Positions 24,101 to 34,482 of a DNA stretch of 64,000 nucleotides are shown here, piece after piece. The translations under genes and the position numbers were made by a program. Numbering within the stretch: position 1 is the stretch's first letter; every line of letters begins with the position of its first letter. Source of the stretch: Phyto melanocephala (Eukaryota; Arthropoda; Insecta; Diptera; Rhinophoridae); the NCBI GenBank assembly GCA_941918925.1, contig OW799235.1:32105201-32169200 (forward strand). Reading direction: 5' to 3'. The notes under the pieces are model-generated. The model was not told where the DNA came from and ran no database searches. It saw nothing but the letters and a program-made list of their open reading frames with translations.

Positions 24101-24305
24101 GTCCGAAAATGTCAATAAAGGCGTGGTGTGTTATTTCAAGGCTTCCTCCAACTGAGTTTATGTGAAAAGCTCTTTCGTTAGGAATAGGATTTCTTATTCT
24201 GGTAGATTGTATGTAATTCTTATTAGAACCTGTGTCGATCAAAAACTCAAGAATGTCTCCACCCCTGTCAATTTCCAAGTAAGGTAGTGAAGACGGCGTT
24301 AATCT
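21180..24305 (-). CDS. pol: Errantivirus Pol polyprotein (protease, RT, RNase H, integrase), intact
   Basis: The frame is open for 1,041 codons from the frameshift site; there is no ATG, and the first in-frame TTG at 24278 is not a real start. Numbering from that codon, the aspartic protease motif LIDTGS is at 13-18. Reverse transcriptase runs about 185-380, with VLDLKSG (D265) and YIDD (327-330). RNase H runs about 483-600, with TDAS (D488), E525, D551 and D594. Integrase has an HHCC finger (H732, H736, C766, C769) and the D799, D852, E889 catalytic triad, with 36 residues between the last two. The length and order match gypsy-type Pol. All catalytic residues that I can place are present, so this is the one intact gene of the element. 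It ends 34 bases before the env splice acceptor. Confidence 0.95.
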   Translation of the reverse strand, partial: RLTPSSLPYLEIDRGGDILEFLIDTGSNKNYIQSTRIRNPIPNERAFHINSVGGSLEITHHAFIDIFGPNSGKFKFYILPTLQTFHGIIGNDTLRNVRAVIHTDRSFMTITPNIVIPLKQKKSQSVNGIDLRISHLSNNQRSQLLKTIRNYPSLFSEPNERLTYITSVEGEIRTTTDNPVYCRPYPYPMALKEEIEQQIEELLENGIIRPSKSPYNAPVWIVDKKMDASGKKKYRMVIDYRKLNQITVPDRYPIPEINEVLANLGRNKFFSVLDLKSGFHQIPLREDDIPKTAFSVNNGKYEFLRLPFGLKNAPATFQRALDDILRPHIGRRCYIYIDDIIIFGRTEEEHLENLNAIFGTLENANVKIQLDKCEFLQTEVEFLGFIVGINGIRTNPKKLEAIVKIPFPKTLKDLRSFLGIAGYYRRFIRNFAQIAKPLTSLLRGIDGYTSKQTSRKQLITANPEALGAFEKIKNSLISKEVILSHPDFEKEFELTTDASDHAIGAVLSQNGKPVTFISRSLNTTEEHLATNEREMLAIIWALGKCRNYLYGSKKVRIITDHQPLTYALSNRNTNNKMKRWKSILEEYNYELQYKPGKTNIVADSLSRIPNQINTLSDATHSDESSEGDLIPCVEAPINVFRNQIFLKIGETSSYQFQIIFPLIHRHTIIEPQFTEENLLSHLKRRLNPSVINGICTEERIMGLIQNIFPLHLRIYKVRYTQKIVQDIANEQNQEEIIIATHNRAHRNAVENKAKIIENYYFPGMTQKIKRITKICSVCKENKYERQPQKLRMSETPLSTHPGEIVHVDIYLTEGKTILTALDKFSKYAQTKLLKSRAIEDIRGPLREIVFSFGVPRTIVMDNEPSLNSNSIKFMLSDELRIDIYTVPPYYSKANGQIERFHSTLTEIIRCLKGNREHRNFDELLERAVAEYNHSINSVTKRKPVDLFFGRTVSFSPQDIERTRHSNMEKLQAKQKKDLEFHNKNKQDFITYLPGQLVYVQRNKRLETKLSKRYTKQIVKEDRHSTIVTEKGQIIHKSLIRN

Positions 24306-25666
24306 AAAAAATAAATACTGTCAATGTCCGATTGTGGGGATACGTTAGGCATTTCGCAATTCTGCCGAGGGTGATTTTCTTCCGGTGGAATGTATAAGTC
24401 GTCAGGATCAGCGTCAACATTTAGCTCCGTTTGTTGGTATTGAGTTGGGCATTGGTAAGTCTCAGTATAAAAATTTCTCTGAATCTTGTTAGGAATATTT
24501 GACGTATCTGAGTTTAGTCTTTTCTGTGTAAATTGATAGTTATTTTTTGGAATGTTCTGATAGTTTACTTGTCTAGAATGAAGTGACCTGTCCACTTCTA
24601 TTGGTTGCGGAGGTTTCGGATGAAAATTTTGTCTGTTGTTGAATCCAGTGAATCTTGGTTGGAAACTATTGGTAAATTGTCGCGGTTGTTGCTGAGGAAA
24701 TATTCTTTGTTGTTGTTGTGGTTGGTAATTTGGTCTGAAATTATTGTAATTATATTTGGGCGAATACGTTAGTTCAGGGTAAAATATTTTAGTTTGTGGT
24801 CTTAAGGGTAATGATAAATGCTTTGGACGGCCTCCCTGATTGTGGTCGAAGGTTAATGGTTTAATACCTTGAACGTGTTGTCTTCTGAAGTGCATATTAT
24901 CTAATTTTAAACACATCTGTAGTGCCTCCGGCAAGCTTTTGGGTTCGCTAACACTTAGCAATCTTGGTAAATCTCCACTTAGTCCGCGCACAAATGTGTC
25001 TAGTGCTTTGTTTCGATATGAATGCGTCATAGCACTCATCGCATCATCTGACAATTCGAGGCACGCAACTTTGTCCAGTATGAGTAATAATAACGAGTAT
25101 ACTTTCTGATAATATTCTGCGATACCTTGACTTCCTTGAGAAAGTGAATTTAGTTGGTACTCCAGTGTTCCCAAATCCCGTTTGTCGGAGTAGTGCATCA
25201 TCAGGCACTTTTTTATTTTTGTCCAGTCAAGCGGAGTTCTATAGGACTCCAGTGCAGTATCTGCATCTCAAACTATTTTGTGTCTAATTACATGTAGTAT
25301 GGCATAATATTTCGGAGTTCCCTTAATACTCTCATAGACATTAAGGATTCTATCTACAGTCTTTCGCCATGAATTAAACTCGACTGGTTTTCCACTAAAT
25401 TCCCTTAAGCATTTTACAATATCAGGAACCTTGTCGGCGTCCCTAAGTTGTGAGGCGTTTGTGAAGTTAAAAGGTATGTCTGAGCTTTCGCTATCGTCCG
25501 ATGTCGTATTAATTTCCCTAATTGTCCCATATATTATACTCTGAATCTGTTCCCTAAGTGTTGGTGTAATGTTCGCTGAGGTACTTGCACGATTGGTAGA
25601 TGTCGAGCTCCCTAAGGATAGGTTACTCAATTGATTTACTAACTCGGATGGTGTGCTGGTAGTCAT
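24299..25666 (-). pseudogene. gag: Errantivirus gag, one in-frame stop
   Basis: Starts at a true ATG (25664-25666) and runs 455 codons to TAA at 24299-24301. It is interrupted after codon 132 by a TGA at 25268-25270; the two halves are in the same frame, so this is a point stop. The N-terminal part is Ser/Thr-rich, followed by FSGKPVEFNSWRKTVDRIL, a capsid-like motif of gypsy-group Gag. The second half continues with DLGTLEYQLNSLSQGSQGI and a helical capsid part, then a Gln/Asn/Arg-rich tail (NYNNFRPNYQPQQQQ, PQQQPRQF). It has no CCHC knuckle, as in gypsy. Because pol is reached only through gag, the stop should also block Pol unless it is bypassed or is an error in this copy. Confidence 0.88.
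24305..24311 (-). promoter_or_regulatory. -1 ribosomal frameshift site T TTT TTA (gag to pol)
   Basis: Two codons before the gag stop (TAA at 24299-24301) the minus strand reads TAT TTT TTA in the gag frame. This contains the canonical heptamer T TTT TTA. A -1 slip here joins exactly onto the pol frame, which has no start codon and is open from this point. Confidence 0.85.
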
Positions 25667-26540
25667 TTCTATGAGAAACTTCCTTTACTATTGAAAAAAA
25701 ATGTTTTTATAACTCGGAAATAAAAAGAAAAAATATTGTGTACTTTGCTTGTTAATTTTCTTCCGTTTTAGCTGTTGAAGGGTCCCGTAGGAATCGCAAC
25801 AACTCCCGCCCTTTTAATATGAAAAATCCACTCAGTAAAATTTTGATTTACTTTTTTAATTAATTTCAAGCTTAAAATAATTTTCTTTCTAAAAGGAAAT
25901 TATTCTACAACCTCTAATAAATGCAATGTAACTTATCCTCTTATTATATTTTAATTTTCAAATGATTATTCAATTATTTTATTTATTTTCTTTTTAATAT
26001 TTTAATTCCAAACAATTATTTAACTTCCTTACTCTTTAATATTTTAATTTCTAATCAATCATTAAATTATTTAATTTCTTTACCTTTTTTTTATTCAATT
26101 GTTTAATTTCTTTATTCTTTAATATTTTAATTTTCACTTTCCTTACTCTTTAATATTTTAATTTTTAATCAATCATTAAATTATTTAATTTCTTTACCTT
26201 TTTTTTTATTCAATTGTTTAATTTCTTTACTCTTTAATATTTTAATTTTTAATTTCTTTACTCTTTAATATTTTAAATTTTAATTTCTTTACTCTTTAAT
26301 ATTTTTATTTTTAATTTCTTTACTTACGCTAAACTTAAACTAATGACCAACTTCGATGGATTTTTATTGCTGCTTTCGGTAGATGGGTGGAGGTTTTTCG
26401 TCCTTTTTCCCTTTCGGCTACTGGGGAAACACTCGCACTACGAATCCCGGTTCTGTTGCAAAATCCGCAAAAGTCAAGTGTAAGGTTTTCGTGTCACAAC
26501 AAAATTTTTCAAGTTATAAGAACTTTACTTTTAACTTTAA
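25667..26540 (-). repeat. AT-rich leader between the array and gag, with short degenerate repeats
   Basis: On the + strand, words of the form TTTAATTTCTTTACTCTTTA and ATATTTTAATTTTTA recur irregularly from about 25970 to 26325. The larger block AATCAATCATTAAATTATTT occurs at 26052 and 26167. This second, more decayed repeat set also lies in the element's 5' leader. The part next to the array (26380-26540) is less repetitive and contains a short Cys-free open frame that I do not regard as a gene. Confidence 0.7.
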
Positions 26541-28239
26541 TTTTCAAGCTTCACTTAGGCTTTACTTTTTTTTCAGTTTTTAGAGTTATTATTTTATTAT
26601 AATTTTTCAAGCTTCACTTAGGCTTTACTTTTTTTCCAGTTTTTAGAGTTATTATTTTATTATAATTTTCAAGCTTTACTTAGGCTTTACTTTTTTTTCA
26701 GTTTTTAGAGTTATTATTTTATTATAATTTTTCAAGCTTCACTTAGGCTTTACTTTTTTCCAGTTTTTACAGTTATTATTTTATTATAATTTTCAAGCTT
26801 TACTTAGGCTTTACTTTTTTTCCAGTTTTTAGAGTTATTATTTTATTATAATTTTTCAAGCTTCACTTAGGCTTTACTTTTTTTCCAGTTTTTAGAGTTA
26901 TTATTTTATTATAATTTTCAAGCTTTACTTAGGCTTTACTTTTTTTTCAGTTTTTAGAGTTATTATTTTATTATAATTTTCAAGCTTTACTTAGGCTTTA
27001 CTTTTTTTTCAGTTTTTAGAGTTATTATTTAATTATAATTTTCAAGCTTCACTTAGGCTTTACTTTTTTTTCAGTTTTTAGAGTTATTATTTTATTATAA
27101 TTTTCAAGCTTTACTTAGGCTTTACTTTTTTTTCAGTTTTTAGAGTTATTATTTTATTATAATTTTCAAGCTTTACTTAGGCTTTACTTTTTTTTTCAGT
27201 TTTTAGAGTTATTATTTTATTATAATTTTCAAGCTTTACTTAGGCTTTACTTTTTTTTCAGTTTTTAGAGTTATTATTTTATTATAATTTTCAAGCTTTA
27301 CTTAGGCTTTACTTTTTTTCAGTTTTTAGAGTTATTATTTTATTATAATTTTCAAGCTTTACTTAGGCTTTACTTTTTTTCAGTTTTTAGAGTTATTATT
27401 TTATTATAATTTTTCAAGCTTCACTTAGGCTTTACTTTTTTTCCAGTTTTTAGAGTTATTATTTTATTATAATTTTTCAAGCTTTACTTAGGCTTTACTT
27501 TTTTCCCAGTTTTTAGAGTTATTATTTTATTATAATTTTTCAAGCTTCACTTAGGCTTTACTTTTTTTCCAGTTTTTAGAGTTATTATTTTATTATAATT
27601 TTTCAAGCTTTACTTAGGCTTTACTTTTTTTTCAGTTTTTAGAGTTATTATTTTATTATAATTTTTCAAGCTTCACTTAGGCTTTACTTTTTTTCCAGTT
27701 TTTAAAGTTATTATTTTATTATAATTTTCAAGTTTTACTTAGGCTTTACTTTTTTTCCAGTTTTTAGAGTTATTATTTTATTATAATTTTCAAGCTTTAC
27801 TTAGGCTTTACTTTTTTTCCAGTTTTTAGAGTTATTATTTAATTATAATTTTTCAAGCTTCACTTAGGCTTTACTTTTTTTCCAGTTTTTAGAGTTATTA
27901 TTTTATTATAATTTTTCAAGCTTTACTTAGGCTTTACTTTTTTTTCAGTTTTTAGAGTTATTATTTTATTATAATTTTTCAAGCTTTACTTAGGCTTTAC
28001 TTTTTTCCCAGTTTTTAGAGTTATTATTTTATTATAATTTTCAAGCTTTACTTAGGCTTTACTTTTTTCCCAGTTTTTAGAGTTATTATTTTATTATAAT
28101 TTTTCAAGCTTCACTTAGGCATTACTTTTTTTCCAGTTTTTAGAGTTATTATTTTATTATAATTTTCAAGCTTCACTTTTTTTCCAGTTTTTAGAGTTAT
28201 TATTTTATTATAATTTTTCAAGCTTTACTTAGGCTTTAC

Positions 28240-31200
28240 TTTTTTCCCAGTTTTTAGAGTTATTATTTTATTATAATTTTCAAGCTTTACTTAGGCTTTA
28301 CTTTTTTCCCAGTTTTTAGAGTTATTATTTTATTATAATTTTTCAAGCTTCACTTAGGCTTTACTTTTTTTTCAGTTTTTAGAGTTATTATTTTATTATA
28401 ATTTTTCAAGCTTTACTTAGGCTTTACTTTTTTCCCAGTTTTTAGAGTTATTATTTTATTATAATTTTCAAGCTTTACTTAGGCTTTACTTTTTTCCCAG
28501 TTTTTAGAGTTATTATTTAATTATAATTTTTCAAGCTTCACTTAGGCTTCACTTTTTTTTCAGTTTTTAGAGTTATTATTTTATTATAATTTTTCAAGCT
28601 TTACTTAGGCTTTACTTTTTTCCCAGTTTTTAGAGTTATTATTTTATTATAATTTTCAAGCTTTACTTAGGCTTTACTTTTTTCCCAGTTTTTAGAGTTA
28701 TTATTTTATTATAATTTTTCAAGCTTCACTTAGGCTTTACTTTTTTTCCAGTTTTTAGAGTTATTATTTTATTATAATTTTCAAGCTTCACTTTTTTTCC
28801 AGTTTTTAGAGTTATTATTTTATTATAATTTTTCAAGCTTTACTTAGGCTTTACTTTTTTTTCAGTTTTTAGAGTTATTATTTTATTATAATTTTTCAAG
28901 CTTTACTTAGGCTTTACTTTTTTTTCAGTTTTTAGAGTTATTATTTTATTATAATTTTCAAGCTTTACTTAGGCTTTACTTTTTTCCCAGTTTTTAGAGT
29001 TATTATTTTATTATAATTTTTCAAGCTTCACTTAGGCTTTACTTTTTTTCCAGTTTTTAGAGTTATTATTTTATTATAATTTTTCAAGCTTTACTTAGGC
29101 TTTACTTTTTTCCAGTTTTTAGAGTTATTATTTTATTATAATTTTTCAAGCTTCACTTAGGCTTTACTTTTTTTCCAGTTTTTACAGTTATTATTTTATT
29201 ATAATTTTTCAAGCTTCACTTAGGCTTTACTTTTTTTTTCAGTTTTTAGAGTTATTATTTTATTATAATTTTCAAGCTTTACTTAGGCTTTACTTTTTTC
29301 CCAGTTTTTAGAGTTATTATTTTATTATAATTTTTCAAGCTTTACTTAGGCTTTACTTTTTTCCCAGTTTTTAGAGTTATTATTTTATTATAATTTTTCA
29401 AGCTTCACTTAGGCTTTACTTTTTTTCCAGTTTTTAGAGTTATTATTTTATTATAATTTTTCAAGCTTCACTTAGGCTTTACTTTTTTTCCAGTTTTTAC
29501 AGTTATTATTTTATTATAATTTTCAAGCTTTACTTAGGCTTTACTTTTTTCCCAGTTTTTAGAGTTATTATTTTATTATAATTTTTCAAGCTTTACTTAG
29601 GCTTTACTTTTTTCCCAGTTTTTAGAGTTATTATTTTATTATAATTTTTCAAGCTTTACTTAGGCTTTACTTTTTTCCCAGTTTTTAGAGTTATTATTTT
29701 ATTATAATTTTCAAGCTTTACTTAGGCTTTACTTTTTTCCCAGTTTTTAGAGTTATTATTTTATTATAATTTTTCAAGCTTTACTTAGGCTTTACTTTTT
29801 TTTCAGTTTTTAGAGTTATTATTTTATTATAATTTTCAAGCTTTACTTAGGCTTTACTTTTTTTTCAGTTTTTAGAGTTATTATTTTATTATAATTTTCA
29901 AGCTTTACTTAGGCTTTACTTTTTTTTCAGTTTTTAGAGTTATTATTTTATTATAATTTTTCAAGCTTCACTTAGGCTTTACTTTTTTTCCAGTTTTTAG
30001 AGTTATTATTTTATTATAATTTTCAAGCTTTACTTAGGCTTTACTTTTTTTTCAGTTTTTAGAGTTATTATTTTATTATAATTTTCAAGCTTTACTTAGG
30101 CTTTACTTTTTTTTTCAGTTTTTAGAGTTATTATTTTATTATAATTTTCAAGCTTTACTTAGGCTTTACTTTTTTTGAGTTTTTAGAGTTATTATTTTAT
30201 TATAATTTTTCAAGCTTCACTTAGGCTTTACTTTTTTTCCAGTTTTTAGAGTTATTATTTTATTATAATTTTCAAGCTTTACTTAGGCTTTACTTTTTTT
30301 TCAGTTTTTAGAGTTATTATTTTATTATAATTTTTCAAGCTTCACTTAGGCTTTACTTTTTTTCCAGTTTTTAGAGTTATTATTTTATTATAATTTTCAA
30401 GCTTTACTTAGGCTTTACTTTTTTTTCAGTTTTTAAAGTTATTATTTTATTATAATTTTTCAAGCTTCACTTAGGCTTTACTTTTTTTCCAGTTTTTAGA
30501 GTTATTATTTTATTATAATTTTCAAGCTTTACTTAGGCTTTACTTTTTTCCCAGTTTTTAGAGTTATTATTTTATTATAATTTTTCAAGCTTCACTTAGG
30601 CTTTACTTTTTTTTCAGTTTTTAGAGTTATTATTTTATTATAATTTTTCAAGCTTTACTTAGGCTTTACTTTTTTCCCAGTTTTTAGAGTTATTATTTTA
30701 TTATAATTTTCAAGCTTTACTTAGGCTTTACTTTTTTCCCAGTTTTTAGAGTTATTATTTAATTATAATTTTTCAAGCTTCACTTAGGCTTCACTTTTTT
30801 TTCAGTTTTTAGAGTTATTATTTTATTATAATTTTTCAAGCTTTACTTAGGCTTTACTTTTTTCCCAGTTTTTAGAGTTATTATTTTATTATAATTTTCA
30901 AGCTTTACTTAGGCTTTACTTTTTTCCCAGTTTTTAGAGTTATTATTTTATTATAATTTTTCAAGCTTCACTTAGGCATTACTTTTTTTCCAGTTTTTAG
31001 AGTTATTATTTTATTATAATTTTCAAGCTTCACTTTTTTTCCAGTTTTTAGAGTTATTATTTTATTATAATTTTTCAAGCTTTACTTAGGCTTTACTTTT
31101 TTTTCAGTTTTTAGAGTTATTATTTTATTATAATTTTTCAAGCTTTACTTAGGCTTTACTTTTTTTTCAGTTTTTAGAGTTATTATTTTATTATAATTTT

Positions 31201-32723
31201 CAAGCTTTACTTAGGCTTTACTTTTTTCCCAGTTTTTAGAGTTATTATTTTATTATAATTTTTCAAGCTTCACTTAGGCTTTACTTTTTTTCCAGTTTTT
31301 AGAGTTATTATTTTATTATAATTTTTCAAGCTTTACTTAGGCTTTACTTTTTTCCAGTTTTTAGAGTTATTATTTTATTATAATTTTTCAAGCTTCACTT
31401 AGGCTTTACTTTTTTTCCAGTTTTTACAGTTATTATTTTATTATAATTTTTCAAGCTTCACTTAGGCTTTACTTTTTTTTTCAGTTTTTAGAGTTATTAT
31501 TTTATTATAATTTTCAAGCTTTACTTAGGCTTTACTTTTTTCCCAGTTTTTAGAGTTATTATTTTATTATAATTTTTCAAGCTTTACTTAGGCTTTACTT
31601 TTTTCCCAGTTTTTAGAGTTATTATTTTATTATAATTTTTCAAGCTTCACTTAGGCTTTACTTTTTTTCCAGTTTTTAGAGTTATTATTTTATTATAATT
31701 TTTCAAGCTTCACTTAGGCTTTACTTTTTTTCCAGTTTTTACAGTTATTATTTTATTATAATTTTCAAGCTTTACTTAGGCTTTACTTTTTTCCCAGTTT
31801 TTAGAGTTATTATTTTATTATAATTTTTCAAGCTTTACTTAGGCTTTACTTTTTTCCCAGTTTTTAGAGTTATTATTTTATTATAATTTTTCAAGCTTTA
31901 CTTAGGCTTTACTTTTTTCCCAGTTTTTAGAGTTATTATTTTATTATAATTTTCAAGCTTTACTTAGGCTTTACTTTTTTCCCAGTTTTTAGAGTTATTA
32001 TTTTATTATAATTTTTCAAGCTTTACTTAGGCTTTACTTTTTTTTCAGTTTTTAGAGTTATTATTTTATTATAATTTTCAAGCTTTACTTAGGCTTTACT
32101 TTTTTTTCAGTTTTTAGAGTTATTATTTTATTATAATTTTCAAGCTTTACTTAGGCTTTACTTTTTTTTCAGTTTTTAGAGTTATTATTTTATTATAATT
32201 TTTCAAGCTTCACTTAGGCTTTACTTTTTTTCCAGTTTTTAGAGTTATTATTTTATTATAATTTTCAAGCTTTACTTAGGCTTTACTTTTTTTTCAGTTT
32301 TTAGAGTTATTATTTTATTATAATTTTCAAGCTTTACTTAGGCTTTACTTTTTTTTTCAGTTTTTAGAGTTATTATTTTATTATAATTTTCAAGCTTTAC
32401 TTAGGCTTTACTTTTTTTGAGTTTTTAGAGTTATTATTTTATTATAATTTTTCAAGCTTCACTTAGGCTTTACTTTTTTTCCAGTTTTTAGAGTTATTAT
32501 TTTATTATAATTTTCAAGCTTTACTTAGGCTTTACTTTTTTTTCAGTTTTTAGAGTTATTATTTTATTATAATTTTTCAAGCTTCACTTAGGCTTTACTT
32601 TTTTTCCAGTTTTTAGAGTTATTATTTTATTATAATTTTTCAAGCTTCACTTAGGCTTTACTTTTTTTTCAGTTTTTAGAGTTATTATTTTATTATAATT
32701 TTCAAGCTTTACTTAGGCTTTAC
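28240..32723. repeat. 2,242-bp block duplication within the array (higher-order repeat)
   Basis: Rare unit variants recur at a constant offset of 2,242 bp: the CTTAGGCTTCAC variant (28541 and 30783), the short unit (28781 and 31023), TTTTTACAG (29181 and 31423; 29499 and 31741) and the TTTTGAGTTT variant (30177 and 32419). This is about 36 units duplicated in tandem. The two copies are nearly but not fully identical; for example a CATTAC unit is present at 30971 but CTTTAC at 28729. The outer edges are approximate. A smaller offset of 615 bp links 28166 and 28781. Confidence 0.85.
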
Positions 32724-33240
32724 TTTTTTTCAGTTTTTAGAGTTATTATTTTATTATAATTTTTAAGCTTTACTTAGGCTTTACTTTTTTTCAGTTTTTA
32801 GAGTTATTATTTTATTATAATTTTCAAGCTTTACTTAGGCTTTACTTTTTTTCCAGTTTTTAGAGTTATTATTTTATTATAATTTTCAAGCTTCACTTAG
32901 GCTTTACTTTTTTTTCAGTTTTTAGAGTTATTATTTTATTATAATTTTTCAAGCTTCACTTAGGCTTTACTTTTTTCCAGTTTTTAGAGTTATTATTTTA
33001 TTATAATTTTTCAAGCTATACTTAGGCTTTACTTATTTTTCAGTTTTTAGAGTTATTATTTTATTATAATTTTTCAAGCTTCACTTAGGCTTTACTTTTT
33101 TTTCAGTTTTTAGAGTTATTATTTTATTATAATTTTTCAAGCTTCACTTAGGCTTTACTTTTTTTCCAGTTTTTAGAGTTATTATTTTATTATAATTTTT
33201 CAAGCTTCACTTAGGCTTTACTTTTTTTTCAGTTTTTAAA

Positions 33241-33820
33241 GTTATTATTTTATTATAATTTTTCAAGCTTCACTTAGGCTTTACTTTTTTTCCAGTTTTT
33301 AGAGTTATTATTTTATTATAATTTTTCAAGCTTCACTTAGGCTTTACTTTTTTTTCAGTTTTTAAAGTTATTATTTTATTATAATTTTTCAAGCTTCACT
33401 TAGGCTTTACTTTTTTCCAGTTTTTAGAGTTATTATTTTATTATAATTTTCAAGCTTTACTTAGGCTTTACTTTTTTTTCAGTTTTTAGAGTTATTATTT
33501 TATTATAATTTTCAAGCTTTACTTTTTTTGAGTTTTTAGAGTTATTATTTTATTATAATTTTTCAAGCTTCACTTAGGCTTTACTTTTTTTCCAGTTTTT
33601 AGAGTTATTATTTTATTATAATTTTTCAAGCTTCACTTAGGCTTTACTTTTTTTTCAGTTTTTAAAGTTATTATTTTATTATAATTTTTCAAGCTTCACT
33701 TAGGCTTTACTTTTTTCCAGTTTTTAGAGTTATTATTTTATTATAATTTTCAAGCTTTACTTAGGCTTTACTTTTTTTTCAGTTTTTAGAGTTATTATTT
33801 TATTATAATTTTCAAGCTTT
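33241..33820. repeat. 300-bp block duplication within the array
   Basis: Bases 33241-33520 are repeated at 33541-33820 with an offset of exactly 300 bp and no difference that I can see, including the rare TTTTTAAAGTT variant. The block is about five units, one of them a short unit with the 11-bp deletion. Confidence 0.85.
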
Positions 33821-34410
33821 ACTTAGGCTTTACTTTTTTTGAGTTTTTAGAGTTATTATTTTATTATAATTTTTCAAGCTTCACTTAGGCTTTACTTTTT
33901 TCCAGTTTTTAGAGTTATTATTTTATTATAATTTTCAAGCTTTACTTAGGCTTTACTTTTTTTTCAGTTTTTAGAGTTATTATTTTATTATAATTTTCAA
34001 GCTTTACTTAGGCTTTACTTTTTTTTCAGTTTTTAGAGTTATTATTTTATTATAATTTTTCAAGCTTCACTTAGGCTTTACTTTTTTTCCAGTTTTTAGA
34101 GTTATTATTTTATTATAATTTTTCAAGCTTCACTTAGGCTTTACTTTTTTTCCAGTTTTTAGAGTTATTATTTTATTATAATTTTCAAGCTTTACTTAGG
34201 CTTTACTTTTTTTTCAGTTTTTAGAGTTATTATTTTATTATAATTTTCAAGCTTTACTTAGGCTTTACTTTTTTTGAGTTTTTAGAGTTATTATTTTATT
34301 ATAATTTTTCAAGCTTTTTTTAGGCTTTACTTTTTTTCCAATTTTTTTATATTATTATTTTATTATAATTTTCAAGCTTTACTTAGGCTTTACTTTTTTC
34401 CAATTTTTAT

Positions 34411-34464
34411 TATTATTATTATTATTGTTGTGATCCTTAACACTTTTCACTTTATTCGATGCTG
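34411..34464 (-). repeat. ATT trinucleotide run and spacer before the array
   Basis: TTATTATTATTATTATTATTG followed by a short unique spacer separates the array from the primer binding site. Confidence 0.7.
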
Positions 34465-34482
34465 GTCCCTGCTCGGGCGCCA
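34465..34482 (-). other. Primer binding site for lysine tRNA
   Basis: The minus strand reads TGGCGCCCGAGCAGGGAC, overlapping the last base of the LTR. The first 18 bases match the complement of a lysine tRNA 3' end, with one position differing from the well-known Lys3 version. Gypsy is known to use a lysine tRNA primer. Confidence 0.88.

Larger units (their letters stand above)
26541..34410 (-). repeat. Giant 62-bp minisatellite array inside the errantivirus leader
   Basis: About 7.9 kb, roughly 125 head-to-tail units of 61-63 bp. The + strand unit can be followed as CAAGCTTTACTTAGGCTTTA, then a C plus T-run, CAG (variants CCAG, CCCAG, GAG), then TTTTTAGAGTTATTATTTTA and TTATAATTTT. Units vary at a few fixed places: CTTTACTT/CTTCACTT, the T-run length, the CAG/CCAG/CCCAG choice, TTTTAG/TTTTAC, and an 11-bp deletion in short units (near 28170, 28785, 31027, 33515). 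Each unit normally has one AAGCTT. The last units at the right edge (34313-34410) are more diverged. The array ends about 55 bp from the primer binding site, so it occupies almost the whole 5' leader. Confidence 0.95.

Noticed and set aside
26383..26602. Open frames of 66-71 codons on the + strand at the array edge
   Set aside because: They run antisense to the element, end in repeat sequence and have no recognisable protein features.
26541..34410. CRISPR-like array
   Set aside because: Units are directly adjacent with no unique spacers, and the DNA is a eukaryotic LTR element leader. It is a minisatellite.
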